Shown here piece after piece: positions 35,054 to 43,055 of a DNA stretch of 64,000 nucleotides. A program made the position numbers and the translations under genes. The stretch comes from Bosea vaviloviae. GTDB taxonomy: Bacteria; Pseudomonadota; Alphaproteobacteria; Rhizobiales; Beijerinckiaceae. Within the stretch, counting starts at the first letter, position 1. Each line of letters starts with the position of its first letter. The notes under the pieces are model-generated. The model was not told where the DNA came from. It made no database searches and saw only the letters and a program-made list of their open reading frames with translations. The stretch spans positions 806,001 to 870,000 of the forward strand of contig NZ_CP017147.1 in assembly GCF_001741865.1 (NCBI RefSeq). The letters run 5' to 3'.

Positions 35054-35965
35054 ATGTCCACGCCGGCCCTCGTCATGCCCCGCCCCGCCGCCCCAGCGCT
35101 GGCAATGTTCGTCGCACTGCTCACCGGCGCGACCTGCATCGGCTTTTCCGGCGTGTTCATGCGTCTGGCCGATGTCGGCCCGGCCGCCGGCGGCTTCTGG
35201 CGCATGCTGTTCGCACTTCCCGTGCTCGCGCTCTGGACGGCGCTGGAGCAGCGCAAGGCGGTCTCGGGCGCGGTTCGTCCCGGCGCGCTCATCCCGATTG
35301 CAATCGCCGGTCTCACCTTCGCGATCGACGTGGTGCTCTACAACGCAGCGCTTGGCCACACCACGATCGCCAACGCCTCGCTGCTCGGCAATCTCTCGCC
35401 CGTCGCGGTCGTGCTCGGCGGCTGGCTCCTGCTCGGGGAGAAGCCGACGCAGCGCATCCTCGGCGCGCTGGCGCTCGCGCTTGGCGGCGCGCTGATGCTG
35501 GTGCTGCCGAAATTCATCGGCGCCCCCGCTGCCGCCTCGCCCAGCGGGATCTTCGGCGACATGCTGGCGACCGGCGCAGCCTTCTCCTATGCCGCCTACA
35601 TCCTCGCCGTGCGCCGCGCCCGCGAGCGGGCCGATGCCGGCCGGATCGGCTTGATCTCCAGCGCGCTCTGCGCCGTCTTCTGCCTCGCGGCGGCGCTCGC
35701 GCTCGGCGAAACCATCATCCCGGCAAGCCTGCAGGGCTGGCTCGCGGTGATCGCGCTCGGCCTGGTCTCGCATGCGCTCGGCCAGGGCCTGATCACGCTC
35801 TCGCTCGGCAGCTACGGCGCCAGCGCCGCCTCCCTCGTCATGGTCTGGCCGGCGCTGGTCAGCGTGCTCGCCGCCTGGGCGATCTTCGGCGAGCAGCCCT
35901 CGCCGGCGCAGGCCTTTGGCGGCGTCGCGATTCTGGCGGCGGTGCTGCTGGTGCGGCGCGGCTGA
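35054..35965 (+). CDS. EamA/DMT family exporter
   Basis: 303 residues with two EamA halves and about ten helices (ALAMFVALLTGATCIGFSGV at the start; FGGVAILAAVLLVRRG at the end). AGGAAG lies upstream of ATG 35054; a further upstream ATG at 34979 would overlap the putative operator. Likely a LysR-controlled efflux of an amino acid or metabolite. Confidence 0.87.
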   Translation: MSTPALVMPRPAAPALAMFVALLTGATCIGFSGVFMRLADVGPAAGGFWRMLFALPVLALWTALEQRKAVSGAVRPGALIPIAIAGLTFAIDVVLYNAALGHTTIANASLLGNLSPVAVVLGGWLLLGEKPTQRILGALALALGGALMLVLPKFIGAPAAASPSGIFGDMLATGAAFSYAAYILAVRRARERADAGRIGLISSALCAVFCLAAALALGETIIPASLQGWLAVIALGLVSHALGQGLITLSLGSYGASAASLVMVWPALVSVLAAWAIFGEQPSPAQAFGGVAILAAVLLVRRG

Positions 35966-36006
35966 GCCGCGCCAGCTGCGCCGATCAACCGCTCACGAGG
36001 CCCGTC

Positions 36007-38340
36007 TCACGAAGGCCGCCGAACCGGCGGATCATAAGCCTGGATCGGCGGCAGGTTGCCGTCGAAGCGCTCGACCTGGACGGTGGTCAATTGTCCCGTG
36101 CAGCCCTGCGCCAGCGCCGAGGTGCCGACATCCCGGGTCAGGACGTTGGGATTGCCGTGGACGCAGAGCGGCTTATCCTCCTCGGGATCGACGGGATCGT
36201 ACCAGGCGCCGGTCGGCAGCTGGACCACGCCCTGGCGGATGCTGTCAGTGACATTCACCGCCGCCAGGCAGGCGCCGCGCTCGTTCGAGATGCGGATGAT
36301 GTCGCCCTCCGTGATGCCGCGCGCTTCAGCATCCTCGGGATGCATGCGCGCGACCTCGCGGCCGCGATGCTTGGCCCCGCTGCTGTGGCCGCCGAAGTCG
36401 AACTGGCTGTGCAGCCGCGTGCGCGGCTGATTGGCGACGAGGACGAAGGGCGAGGCCGCATCGGGCACATTGGTGGCCCCCAGCCAGGCCGGATGGCCAG
36501 GGCAGTCCGCCTCGCCGAAGCTCGCGATCCTCTGCGAGAAGATCTCCAGCTTGCCGCTCGGCGTCGGCAGCGGATGCGCGGTCGGGTCGGTGCGAAAGGC
36601 CCGCAGGCGCCCGCCATCATCGTCCTGCTGGGGCATGTCGTAGCCCTCGCTCGCCTGGAACTCGGCAAAGCTCGGCGCCGGCAGGCCGGCCTCGGCCAGT
36701 GCGGCCCGCGTCGGCTCATAGAGATGCTCGAGCCATTGCCGGACCGTACGGCCCTCGGTGAAGGCCTGGGCCGTGCCCAGCCGTTCGGCGAGATCGGCGA
36801 AGATCGCGTAGTCGTCGCGCGCCTCGCCATAAGGCGCGATCGCGGGCCGCATCGGCACGAGCAGCGGGTCGTTGGCATTGCCGCCGATGTCCTCGCGCTC
36901 CAGCGTCATCGTGCAGGGCAGGACGATGTCGGCGTGACGGGCCGTCGCCGTCCAGGCCAGCTCGTGGACGACGAGCGTGTCGAGCCTGGCGAAAGCCTGC
37001 TTCAGCCGGTTCAGGTCCTGGTGATGATGGAACGGATTGCCGCCGGCCCAGTAGACCAGCTTGATCTCGGGATAGGTCCGGGTCTGGCCGTTATAGCGGT
37101 AGCTCGTGCCGGGGTTCAGCAGCATGTCCGAGATGCGCGCCACCGGAATGAAGTCGGTGACGGCGTTGCGCCCCTGCGGCAGCGTCGGCATCGGCACGGC
37201 GTTGTAGCGCCGGCCGTAATAGCCGATCGCACCCAGCGCATAGCCATAGCCGCCGCCCGGCAGGCCGATCTGGCCGAGCGCGGCCGCCAGCACCATGCCC
37301 ATCCAGACCGGCTGCTCGCCATGCTCGGCCCGCTGCAGCGCATGCGCCACGACGATCAGCGCGCGCTTGCCGTGCAGCCGCCTGGCCAGCGCCGTGATCG
37401 CCTGCGCCGGCACGCCGGTGATGGCGGCGGCCCAGGCGGCATCCTTTGGCTGCCCGTCGGTCTCCCCCAGCAGATAGCGCTCGAAGACCGGCCAGCCGAC
37501 GGTATAGCGTTCCAGGAAATCGCGATCGTGCAGGCCCGCGACGACGAGGCTATGGACCAGCGCCATCATCAGCGCCGTATCGGTGCCGGGGATGCTGGAG
37601 AGCCATTCGGCGCCGGCCTCCTCGGGCAGATCGCCGCGCAGGGGGCCGACCAGCACGAAGTCGCAGCCGCGCTGATGGGCGCGTTGCATCGCGCCGCGCT
37701 CGACATGCTTGCTGCTGCCGCCGCCGGTGACCATGCTGTTCTTCAGCGCCATGCCGCCAAACGCGAGCACGATCTCGCTGTGCTCGGCGATCTGCTCCCA
37801 GGAGACGTTGCGCTTCACCAGATCCTCGTAGTCGCCGATGATATGCGGCACGAGGACGGAGGAGGCGCCCGAGGAGTAGCTGTTGACCGACTTCACATAG
37901 CCGCCGGTCGAGGTGTTGAGGAAACGATGGACCTGGCTTTGCGCATGGTGGAAGCGCCCGGCGCTGGACCAGCCATAGGACCCGCCGAAGATCGCGCCCG
38001 GGCCGAAATCGTCGCGCACCCGCCTGAGTTCGCCCGCGAGCTTGTCGAGCACGGCGCTCCACGACATCGGCAGATACTCGTCGCGGCCGCGGCGCTCATC
38101 AGGTCCCGGCCCGTTCTCCAGCCAGCCCCGGCGCACCATGGGCTGCGCGATGCGAGCGCGGTGACGCAGCGCTCCCGGAAAGTTCTGGATGATCTCGTTG
38201 GGATCGGGATCGCCGGCATGGGGCCTGACTTCCAGCTCGCCATCCTTCATCCGCGCCGAGAACACGCCCCAATGCGAGGTGTGCGGCCGGAAGCCCTCAT
38301 CCAGCGGAGCCTCGGAGAGCGGGGCGGTCAACGTCGTCAT
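36007..38340 (-). CDS. Molybdopterin oxidoreductase, BisC/TorA type
   Basis: 777-residue DMSO-reductase-family enzyme with a bis-molybdopterin-guanine-dinucleotide cofactor. No N-terminal Fe-S cysteine motif and no Tat signal, so it is a cytoplasmic BisC-like enzyme. The candidate Mo ligand is Ser in GGSYGWSSAGRFHH (about residue 126). Other hallmarks are GGMALKNSM, YWAGGNPFHHHQDLN and the C-terminal LARTRLHSQ-like NQPRTRLHSQFDFGG. Such enzymes reduce biotin or methionine sulfoxide or related N/S-oxides. The molybdenum need links it to the transport locus at 19-27 kb. Confidence 0.88.
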   Translation of the reverse strand: MTTLTAPLSEAPLDEGFRPHTSHWGVFSARMKDGELEVRPHAGDPDPNEIIQNFPGALRHRARIAQPMVRRGWLENGPGPDERRGRDEYLPMSWSAVLDKLAGELRRVRDDFGPGAIFGGSYGWSSAGRFHHAQSQVHRFLNTSTGGYVKSVNSYSSGASSVLVPHIIGDYEDLVKRNVSWEQIAEHSEIVLAFGGMALKNSMVTGGGSSKHVERGAMQRAHQRGCDFVLVGPLRGDLPEEAGAEWLSSIPGTDTALMMALVHSLVVAGLHDRDFLERYTVGWPVFERYLLGETDGQPKDAAWAAAITGVPAQAITALARRLHGKRALIVVAHALQRAEHGEQPVWMGMVLAAALGQIGLPGGGYGYALGAIGYYGRRYNAVPMPTLPQGRNAVTDFIPVARISDMLLNPGTSYRYNGQTRTYPEIKLVYWAGGNPFHHHQDLNRLKQAFARLDTLVVHELAWTATARHADIVLPCTMTLEREDIGGNANDPLLVPMRPAIAPYGEARDDYAIFADLAERLGTAQAFTEGRTVRQWLEHLYEPTRAALAEAGLPAPSFAEFQASEGYDMPQQDDDGGRLRAFRTDPTAHPLPTPSGKLEIFSQRIASFGEADCPGHPAWLGATNVPDAASPFVLVANQPRTRLHSQFDFGGHSSGAKHRGREVARMHPEDAEARGITEGDIIRISNERGACLAAVNVTDSIRQGVVQLPTGAWYDPVDPEEDKPLCVHGNPNVLTRDVGTSALAQGCTGQLTTVQVERFDGNLPPIQAYDPPVRRPS

Positions 38341-38773
38341 CTCAGTGCTTCCAGCTGCCGGACAGGAAGCGGAAGCCTAGGACATCTTGGCTGGGAGAAC
38401 GAGAGCCGTGGCGAAAGGGGGGAATGCGTCCGGCGGTGGTCTGGCGCACGACTAGAGGGCGCGGGACGAGTTCATGCAGTCGCTCAACATGCTGTCCGGA
38501 CCAGGCTGCGAGCCTCGGGACCGGCGCTGTTCAGTTTGGTTTGCGACGGTTTTTACAACGCCGCTGTCTCGCGCCCGCCGCGCCGAACAGCGCAAAAGCC
38601 GATGCTCGGCCTGTATGAACCTACCAGCTTTGATCTGCCGGATTCGCGCCAAAAAGCGCGGTGATATCAAGTATTTATTGCAATTGACCAAGCGGACAAC
38701 CCATGCGGGCATCGTTGCGCAGCACGAGCGTCAAGCTTTCCTGCCGCGGAGAAGTCCCTGAACAAACGTTCAT
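38341..38773. other. Intergenic region between the BisC-type gene and the DUF1236 gene
   Basis: About 430 bp, holding the minus-strand promoter of the molybdoenzyme gene. A 95-codon open frame (38474-38761) has atypical codon use and no recognisable features, so it is not called a gene. Nothing else is recognised. Confidence 0.5.
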
Positions 38774-38798
38774 GGAACGAAGATGCTGGCGGGTTGTT
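38774..38798 (+). promoter_or_regulatory. Candidate EcfG-type (general stress) promoter
   Basis: GGAAC (38774-38778), 16 bases, then TGTT (38795-38798) fits the GGAAC-N16/17-CGTT consensus of the alphaproteobacterial stress sigma factor except for one -10 base. It lies about 40 bases before the DUF1236 gene, a family often in that regulon. Confidence 0.55.
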
Positions 38799-38836
38799 CT
38801 GGCGACGGGGGTTATGTCTCTGAAGGGAGATAAACC

Positions 38837-39262
38837 ATGATCAAGAAGCTTGTTCTGGTAGCGAGCCTGGCCGTGATGCCGGCCGTTGCCATCGCACAAT
38901 CGAATTCCGGATCCGCGGGCGGAGCGGCGGGCGGAGCCGCAGCCGGTGCCGTTGGCGGAGCCGTCATCGGCGGACCGGTCGGCGCAGCTGCCGGCGCGGT
39001 CGGGGGAGCGGCCGCCGGCGCCATTGCCGGCGGTATCACGGCAGACCAGCGCACCGAGTTTCGGACCTATGTGACCGAACAGCGGGTTCCGTCGGTGCGG
39101 TACCGCGGGGAGGTCGCCGTCGGCACGACGCTTCCGCAAACCGTGACCTATCGCGAGGTGCCGGCTCGCTACGGCAAGACCCAGTACCGCTACACGGTCG
39201 TGAACGACAGGACCGTTCTGGTCGAGCCGAGAACCCGCAGGGTGGTGCAGATCATCGAATGA
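38837..39262 (+). CDS. DUF1236 protein with glycine-zipper region
   Basis: 141 residues: signal peptide (ending AIAQ, about residue 21), a glycine-zipper stretch of GGAAGGAAAG type (residues 27-67) that could insert in or associate with a membrane, and one DUF1236 domain with YVTEQRVPSVRY and VVLVEPRTRRVVQIIE-like end. GGGAGA precedes the ATG. Such envelope proteins are induced by stress in Hyphomicrobiales; the molecular function is unknown. Confidence 0.88.
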   Translation: MIKKLVLVASLAVMPAVAIAQSNSGSAGGAAGGAAAGAVGGAVIGGPVGAAAGAVGGAAAGAIAGGITADQRTEFRTYVTEQRVPSVRYRGEVAVGTTLPQTVTYREVPARYGKTQYRYTVVNDRTVLVEPRTRRVVQIIE

Positions 39263-39269
39263 TCCGGCA

Positions 39270-39301
39270 GGGGGCCTGTCGCAGCGACAGGCCCCCCTTT
39301 T
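39270..39301 (+). terminator. Rho-independent terminator
   Basis: 12-bp stem (GGGGGCCTGTCG / CGACAGGCCCCC), 3-base loop, followed by C and TTTT. Lies 7 bases after the stop of the first DUF1236 gene. Confidence 0.92.
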
Positions 39302-39383
39302 GATACGGGCAAGGGCCATCCGCCCCGAACGTCTATCCGGGCGATGTCGCCTTGGCCGATTCACAGTCAATCGGGAGAGAGCC

Positions 39384-40910
39384 ATGAAACGGTTCATAGG
39401 AGTTGCAGCACTCGCGCTCGCCGCCCAATCGGGACTGGCGACGGCGCAGACGGTCGTCGTTCCCTCGGACGACATGCCGCGCAGCCGGGTAGAACGGGGC
39501 CCATCGGATGCCGGCCCGGGGCGCTCCGGCGCGCCGCAACGGGGCGAGCAGGAGCCGAGGTCGGACGGTCCGAGAGCGCAGCCGCGCGGGGCCCAGAGCG
39601 CCCCGTCTGGTGACAGGGCGCGCGAGGGCTCGCGGGAGCCGATGCAACAGCAACAGCAGCGCGTGCAAGGCCAGGATCCCCGTGGCGAGCGGCAGGGGCT
39701 GCAGCCGGTGGAGCGGCCCCAGCGCGAGCAGGCCCAGCGCGAGCGGCCGGACGATCCCGGCGCGCGGCGCTCACCGGATGAGCAGCGGCCGGGCACACGT
39801 CCGACCTCGCCGCAGACGGCGCAGCCACCGCGGCCGCACAATGAGCCTAACGCCGCCGAGACGCAGCGGCCAAGGACCGATGCCCCTTCGCAGCAGGGAC
39901 AGGCTCCAGCGGCAAGAGAGACACCGGCACAGGCGCCGGCTTCTGGACAGGCTCCCGCGCCCGGGCAGGCCGGCACCGCGGCCCAGCGTCCGGCTGCGGC
40001 CCCTCCGGCTCCGGCCGGCGCCGCTCCGGCCATGCCCTCGCCAGGCACGGCAGGGGCTCCTCCGGCGACTGGCGGGACGACCTCCCCGGCGACCGCCCAG
40101 CCCGCCGAGCAGCAGCAGAACGATGGAGCGCGGCAACGTATCGCCGATACGGTGCGCGAGCGCGTCCAGCGCAACGAGATCCGGCCCGTCCAGAACCTCG
40201 GAGTGTCGGTCTCGGTTGGAGCCGAGCTGCCTTCGCAGGTCCGGCTCGAACCCCTTCCCCGGGACATCGCATCGATCCGGCCGGAATATCGTGACTATCG
40301 CTATACGGTTTCGGACCGCGAGATCGTGATCGTCGACCCGCGTAGCCGGCGGATCGTCGATGTGATCGAACGCGACGGCCGTGGCCCGAGCCAGATCACC
40401 TATTCGGTGTTCGAGCAGCGGCGCGATCTCAGGCGCTGGAGTCGGCCGGATACGGTGGTGTTCCAGGAAGGCGTGATGCTGCCCGCCGACGCGCCCTATT
40501 ACGACCTGCCGCCGGAGATCGTGGAGCGCAACCCGAACTGGCGCGGCTATCGCTATGTCATGACCGAACGCGACGAGGTCGCCATCGTCGAGCCGAGGAG
40601 CCGGCGCGTCGTCCAAGTGGTCGACAAGGGCGGTTCGGCGACGACGGCCAGCACGCGGCCTCAGCCGGCGGCCGCCGGCGACCGGCACCAGCTTGTCCGG
40701 ATCATCATGAACGATGCCCGGCCCGGCGACATCACCGGCGCCGAGGGTCTGAAGGGCGCCGTGCTGCCGCCCGAGACGATGCTGCGGCCTGTTCCGGCTG
40801 AAGCGGTGGATGCGGATCCGCAGTTGCGTGGGCATCACTACACGCTGCTGGGCGACGACGTCCTGATCGTCGATCCCACCAGCCGGCGGATCGTCGACGT
40901 CATCGAATGA
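39384..40910 (+). CDS. Secreted protein with disordered linker and three DUF1236 domains
   Basis: 508 residues. Signal peptide (residues 1-22, ending LATAQ), then a roughly 230-residue low-complexity region rich in Pro, Gln, Ala, Arg and Glu that should be disordered, then three DUF1236 repeats ending SRRIVDVIE, SRRVVQVVD and SRRIVDVIE. The DUF1236 domains resemble that of the preceding gene. The long linker could span the periplasm. GGGAGAGAG precedes ATG 39384, which is preferred over an upstream start because the signal peptide begins there. Confidence 0.85.
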   Translation: MKRFIGVAALALAAQSGLATAQTVVVPSDDMPRSRVERGPSDAGPGRSGAPQRGEQEPRSDGPRAQPRGAQSAPSGDRAREGSREPMQQQQQRVQGQDPRGERQGLQPVERPQREQAQRERPDDPGARRSPDEQRPGTRPTSPQTAQPPRPHNEPNAAETQRPRTDAPSQQGQAPAARETPAQAPASGQAPAPGQAGTAAQRPAAAPPAPAGAAPAMPSPGTAGAPPATGGTTSPATAQPAEQQQNDGARQRIADTVRERVQRNEIRPVQNLGVSVSVGAELPSQVRLEPLPRDIASIRPEYRDYRYTVSDREIVIVDPRSRRIVDVIERDGRGPSQITYSVFEQRRDLRRWSRPDTVVFQEGVMLPADAPYYDLPPEIVERNPNWRGYRYVMTERDEVAIVEPRSRRVVQVVDKGGSATTASTRPQPAAAGDRHQLVRIIMNDARPGDITGAEGLKGAVLPPETMLRPVPAEAVDADPQLRGHHYTLLGDDVLIVDPTSRRIVDVIE

Positions 40911-40932
40911 CCGCTGGCCGTTTCGCAACTGG

Positions 40933-40967
40933 CACGGTTCCGCCAAATCGGCGGGACCGTGAATTTT
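40933..40967 (+). terminator. Probable rho-independent terminator
   Basis: CACGGT.CCGCC pairs with GGCGG.ACCGTG (one mismatch pair), then AATTTT. It lies 22 bases after the stop of the triple-DUF1236 gene. Confidence 0.75.
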
Positions 40968-41002
40968 CGAGCGCCGCGGGCGCAGGAGGAGGAGCCGGCA
41001 GA

Positions 41003-41078
41003 GGGCCTGACCTCCAGCTCGCCATCCGTCATCCGCGCCGAGAACGCGCCCCATTGCGAGGTGTGCGGCCGGAACCCT
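41003..41078 (-). pseudogene. Fragment of a BisC-type gene 5' end
   Basis: About 76 bases match the coding strand of the BisC-type gene near its N-terminus (38221-38296) with only about six differences, in the same orientation. The encoded remnant MTDGELEVRP corresponds to MKDGELEVRP. It is a duplicated remnant, not a gene. Confidence 0.65.
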
Positions 41079-41277
41079 TCCCATAGGGAGAGGGCAGGGT
41101 GAGGGGTCGGCCGTTTGACGCTTTGGCCGTGACCTCACCGCCACTTCATCGTCATTGCGAGCGCAGCGAAGCAATCTAGGGGACGTAGAGCGAGCCCTCC
41201 TGTTGGGGTGGACGGCCCCCGATCGGCATCTGTGTGCCAAGATGAGGTTGTCGAAACACCATCTGAGGAGGCCGTCC

Positions 41278-42324
41278 ATGGATCAGGTTATACGCATTGG
41301 GTTGGATACGTCGAAGCGTCTTTTTCAACTGCACGGGGTCGACGCGGCGGAGCGAGTGGTGCTGAAGCGCAAGCTGAGCCGGTCGGCGATGGAGGCGTTC
41401 TTCGCCCGTCTTCCGCCGACGTTGGTGGTCCTGGAGGCGTGCGGGGCCTCGCATCACTGGGCCAGGGTGCTGACGGCGATGGGTCACGATGTGCGGCTGA
41501 TCGCGCCGCAGCTCGCCAAGCCCTATGTGAAGCGTGGCAAGAACGACGCGGCCGATGCGGAGGCCTTGTGCGAGGCGGCCGGGCGGCCGAGCATGCGCTT
41601 CGTGCCGATGAAGAGCGCCGGGCAGCAGGCCGACCTGATGTTGGCCGGGATGCGGGAACGGCTGGGGCGGCGGCGGACGCAGCTCGCCAACACGATCCGG
41701 GGCTATGGGGCCGAGTTCGGCCATGTGGGAGCCAAAGGCGCCGCGCATGTGCGCCCGCTCCTGGAGACGGTGCAGGACGATCCGGAGATCCCGCCCCTGG
41801 CCCGAGAGATGTTCGCCGAGCTCGCCCTCGAACTCGCCGAGCTCGAAGAGCGCCTTTGTGCCATCGAGGTGCGGCTGAAGGCCTGGCATCTTGCGAACGA
41901 GGCCTCGCGCCGGCTGGCCGAGGTGGCGGGGATCGGCCCGATCATCGCCACCACGCTCGTGATGAAGACGCCCCATCCCGAAGCCTTCCGGTCGGGGCGG
42001 GATTTCGCGGCCTGGATCGGACTGACGCCGAAGGACCACTCGACCGCCGGCAAAACCCGCCTCGGCCGGATCACGCGGGCCGGCGACGAGACCTTGCGCA
42101 GCCTCCTCGTGGTCGGCGCGACGGCGGTCGTCTGGCAGGTGCGGCGCGGCAAGGCCCGGCGGCCGATGCCCTGGCTCACGAGCCTGCTCGCCCGCAAGCC
42201 ACCCAAGCTCGCCGCGATCGCACTCGCCAACAAGCTCGCCCGCATCGCCTGGGCCCTCCTGGCGAGGGGCGGACGCTATCGCACGAGCGACGCGCGGCCA
42301 GAGGCCTGCCCGGCCGCTGCCTGA
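41278..42324 (+). CDS. IS110-family transposase (DEDD)
   Basis: 348 residues. N-terminal RuvC-like domain with the first Asp in IGLDTSK (D9) and later acids in VVLEACG and KNDAADAEAL; C-terminal Transposase_20 domain with VAGIGPIIATTLV and FAAWIGLTPKDHSTAGKTRL, which holds the nucleophilic Ser of the family. ATG 41278 is chosen over an upstream frame because it gives the normal MDQVIRIGLD N-terminus. The enzyme recombines DNA under direction of an element-encoded bridge RNA. Confidence 0.93.
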   Translation: MDQVIRIGLDTSKRLFQLHGVDAAERVVLKRKLSRSAMEAFFARLPPTLVVLEACGASHHWARVLTAMGHDVRLIAPQLAKPYVKRGKNDAADAEALCEAAGRPSMRFVPMKSAGQQADLMLAGMRERLGRRRTQLANTIRGYGAEFGHVGAKGAAHVRPLLETVQDDPEIPPLAREMFAELALELAELEERLCAIEVRLKAWHLANEASRRLAEVAGIGPIIATTLVMKTPHPEAFRSGRDFAAWIGLTPKDHSTAGKTRLGRITRAGDETLRSLLVVGATAVVWQVRRGKARRPMPWLTSLLARKPPKLAAIALANKLARIAWALLARGGRYRTSDARPEACPAAA

Positions 42325-42574
42325 CCGAGATCCCGGCGCGGACACCAACCTCCGCCGCGCCGGCGAGCCGAGCTTGCAAGACAAGGAGCAGATGGTGGGA
42401 TCGGTCGATCCTCGACGAGGGCGATGCCGCGCAATCCAGTGGCCGTCACAGGTCGCTATCCTGTTTGGCTCCCTCGCCGCGGAAACCATCTTGGCCAGCG
42501 GAAACCCCGCACAAACAGGCCGGACACATGACCGCAAGCGACCAGACCAACCACAGCTTCCATCTTGCAAATAA
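42325..42574 (+). ncRNA. Candidate bridge-RNA region of the IS1111-type element
   Basis: In the IS1111 group the bridge RNA is encoded in the right, non-coding end; here about 250 bases lie between the transposase stop and the right inverted repeat. GCAATCCAG (42431-42439) is complementary to CTGGATTGC, the target joint including the TG core, as reconstructed from the intact repeat. GAGGGC (42417-42422) is complementary to the left target half. Boundaries and folding are not determined. Confidence 0.4.
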
Positions 42575-42650
42575 GGGGCCGTCCACACATGGATTGCTTC
42601 GCTGCGCTCGCAATGACGGCAAGGTTTCCACGTAACTGGTCCGGGGGCCG

Positions 42651-42892
42651 ACACCTCACCCCTGCCCCTCTCCTAACAGGAGGAGGGGTTCCCAGCGCCT
42701 TTTGCCGCTGCCGCGACGCCCTTTTCCCTTCTACCCTCGCGGGAGAAGGTGGCGCGTAGCGCCGGATGAGGGGGCGCCGTGCCCTTTCCGGTTAGCGTCA
42801 CGTTCCGGCCAAGGCGGTGAGCTTACAGCGCCCCCTCATCCGTCTCGGCTTCGCCGATCCACCTTCTCCCGCCAGGGGAGAAGGGTTTTCCG
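42651..42892. repeat. Composite intergenic repeat upstream of the secreted protein gene
   Basis: CACCCCTGCCCCTCTCC resembles the element at 12331; then CCCTCGCGGGAGAAGGTGGC, GGATGAGGGGGCGC and the reverse complement GCGCCCCCTCATCC, ending CACCTTCTCCCGCC. Related to the arrays at 27701 and 58773. The remaining 42893-43055 holds no recognised feature. Confidence 0.75.
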
Positions 42893-43055
42893 CGTCCTTT
42901 TCGTCATGCTCGGGCTTGTTCCGAGCATCCACGTCTTCCCCCGCTCGACTGGGCGCAGATCCCGAAAGCGCTCGCCTTTCGCATTCACCCCATCACGGGA
43001 TTGCGATAAGCCGCGCCGGACGTCATTCTTGCGGTCCATATCTGCCGAGGCGAGC

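Larger units (their letters stand above)
41203..42589 (+). mobile_element. IS110/IS1111-family insertion sequence
   Basis: About 1387 bp. One DEDD transposase gene, 75 bp of left and about 265 bp of right non-coding DNA. Subterminal 12-bp perfect inverted repeats GTGGACGGCCCC (41208-41219) and GGGGCCGTCCAC (42575-42586) lie 5 and 3 bases from the inferred tips, as in the IS1111 group. The flanking TG on both sides matches a single TG in the intact target, so it is likely the crossover core. The insertion lies in the loop of an intergenic palindrome. The transposase frame is intact. Confidence 0.87.
41150..42618. repeat. Intergenic palindrome split by the IS insertion
   Basis: Left part 41150-41202 (CGTCATTGCGAGCGCAGCGA to CCTCCTG) and right part 42590-42618 (TGGATTGCTTCGCTGCGCTC) match the two halves of the uninterrupted palindrome at 52637-52716. 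Confidence 0.85.

Noticed and set aside
35035..38664. 1209-codon plus-strand frame
   Set aside because: Frame-shifted through the EamA gene then antisense to the BisC-type gene; no coherent protein.
38474..38761. 95-codon frame before the DUF1236 gene
   Set aside because: Atypical codon use, no ribosome-binding site and no recognisable feature.
41155..41277. Upstream extension of the transposase frame
   Set aside because: It would begin outside the IS left end in the target palindrome; ATG 41278 matches the family N-terminus.
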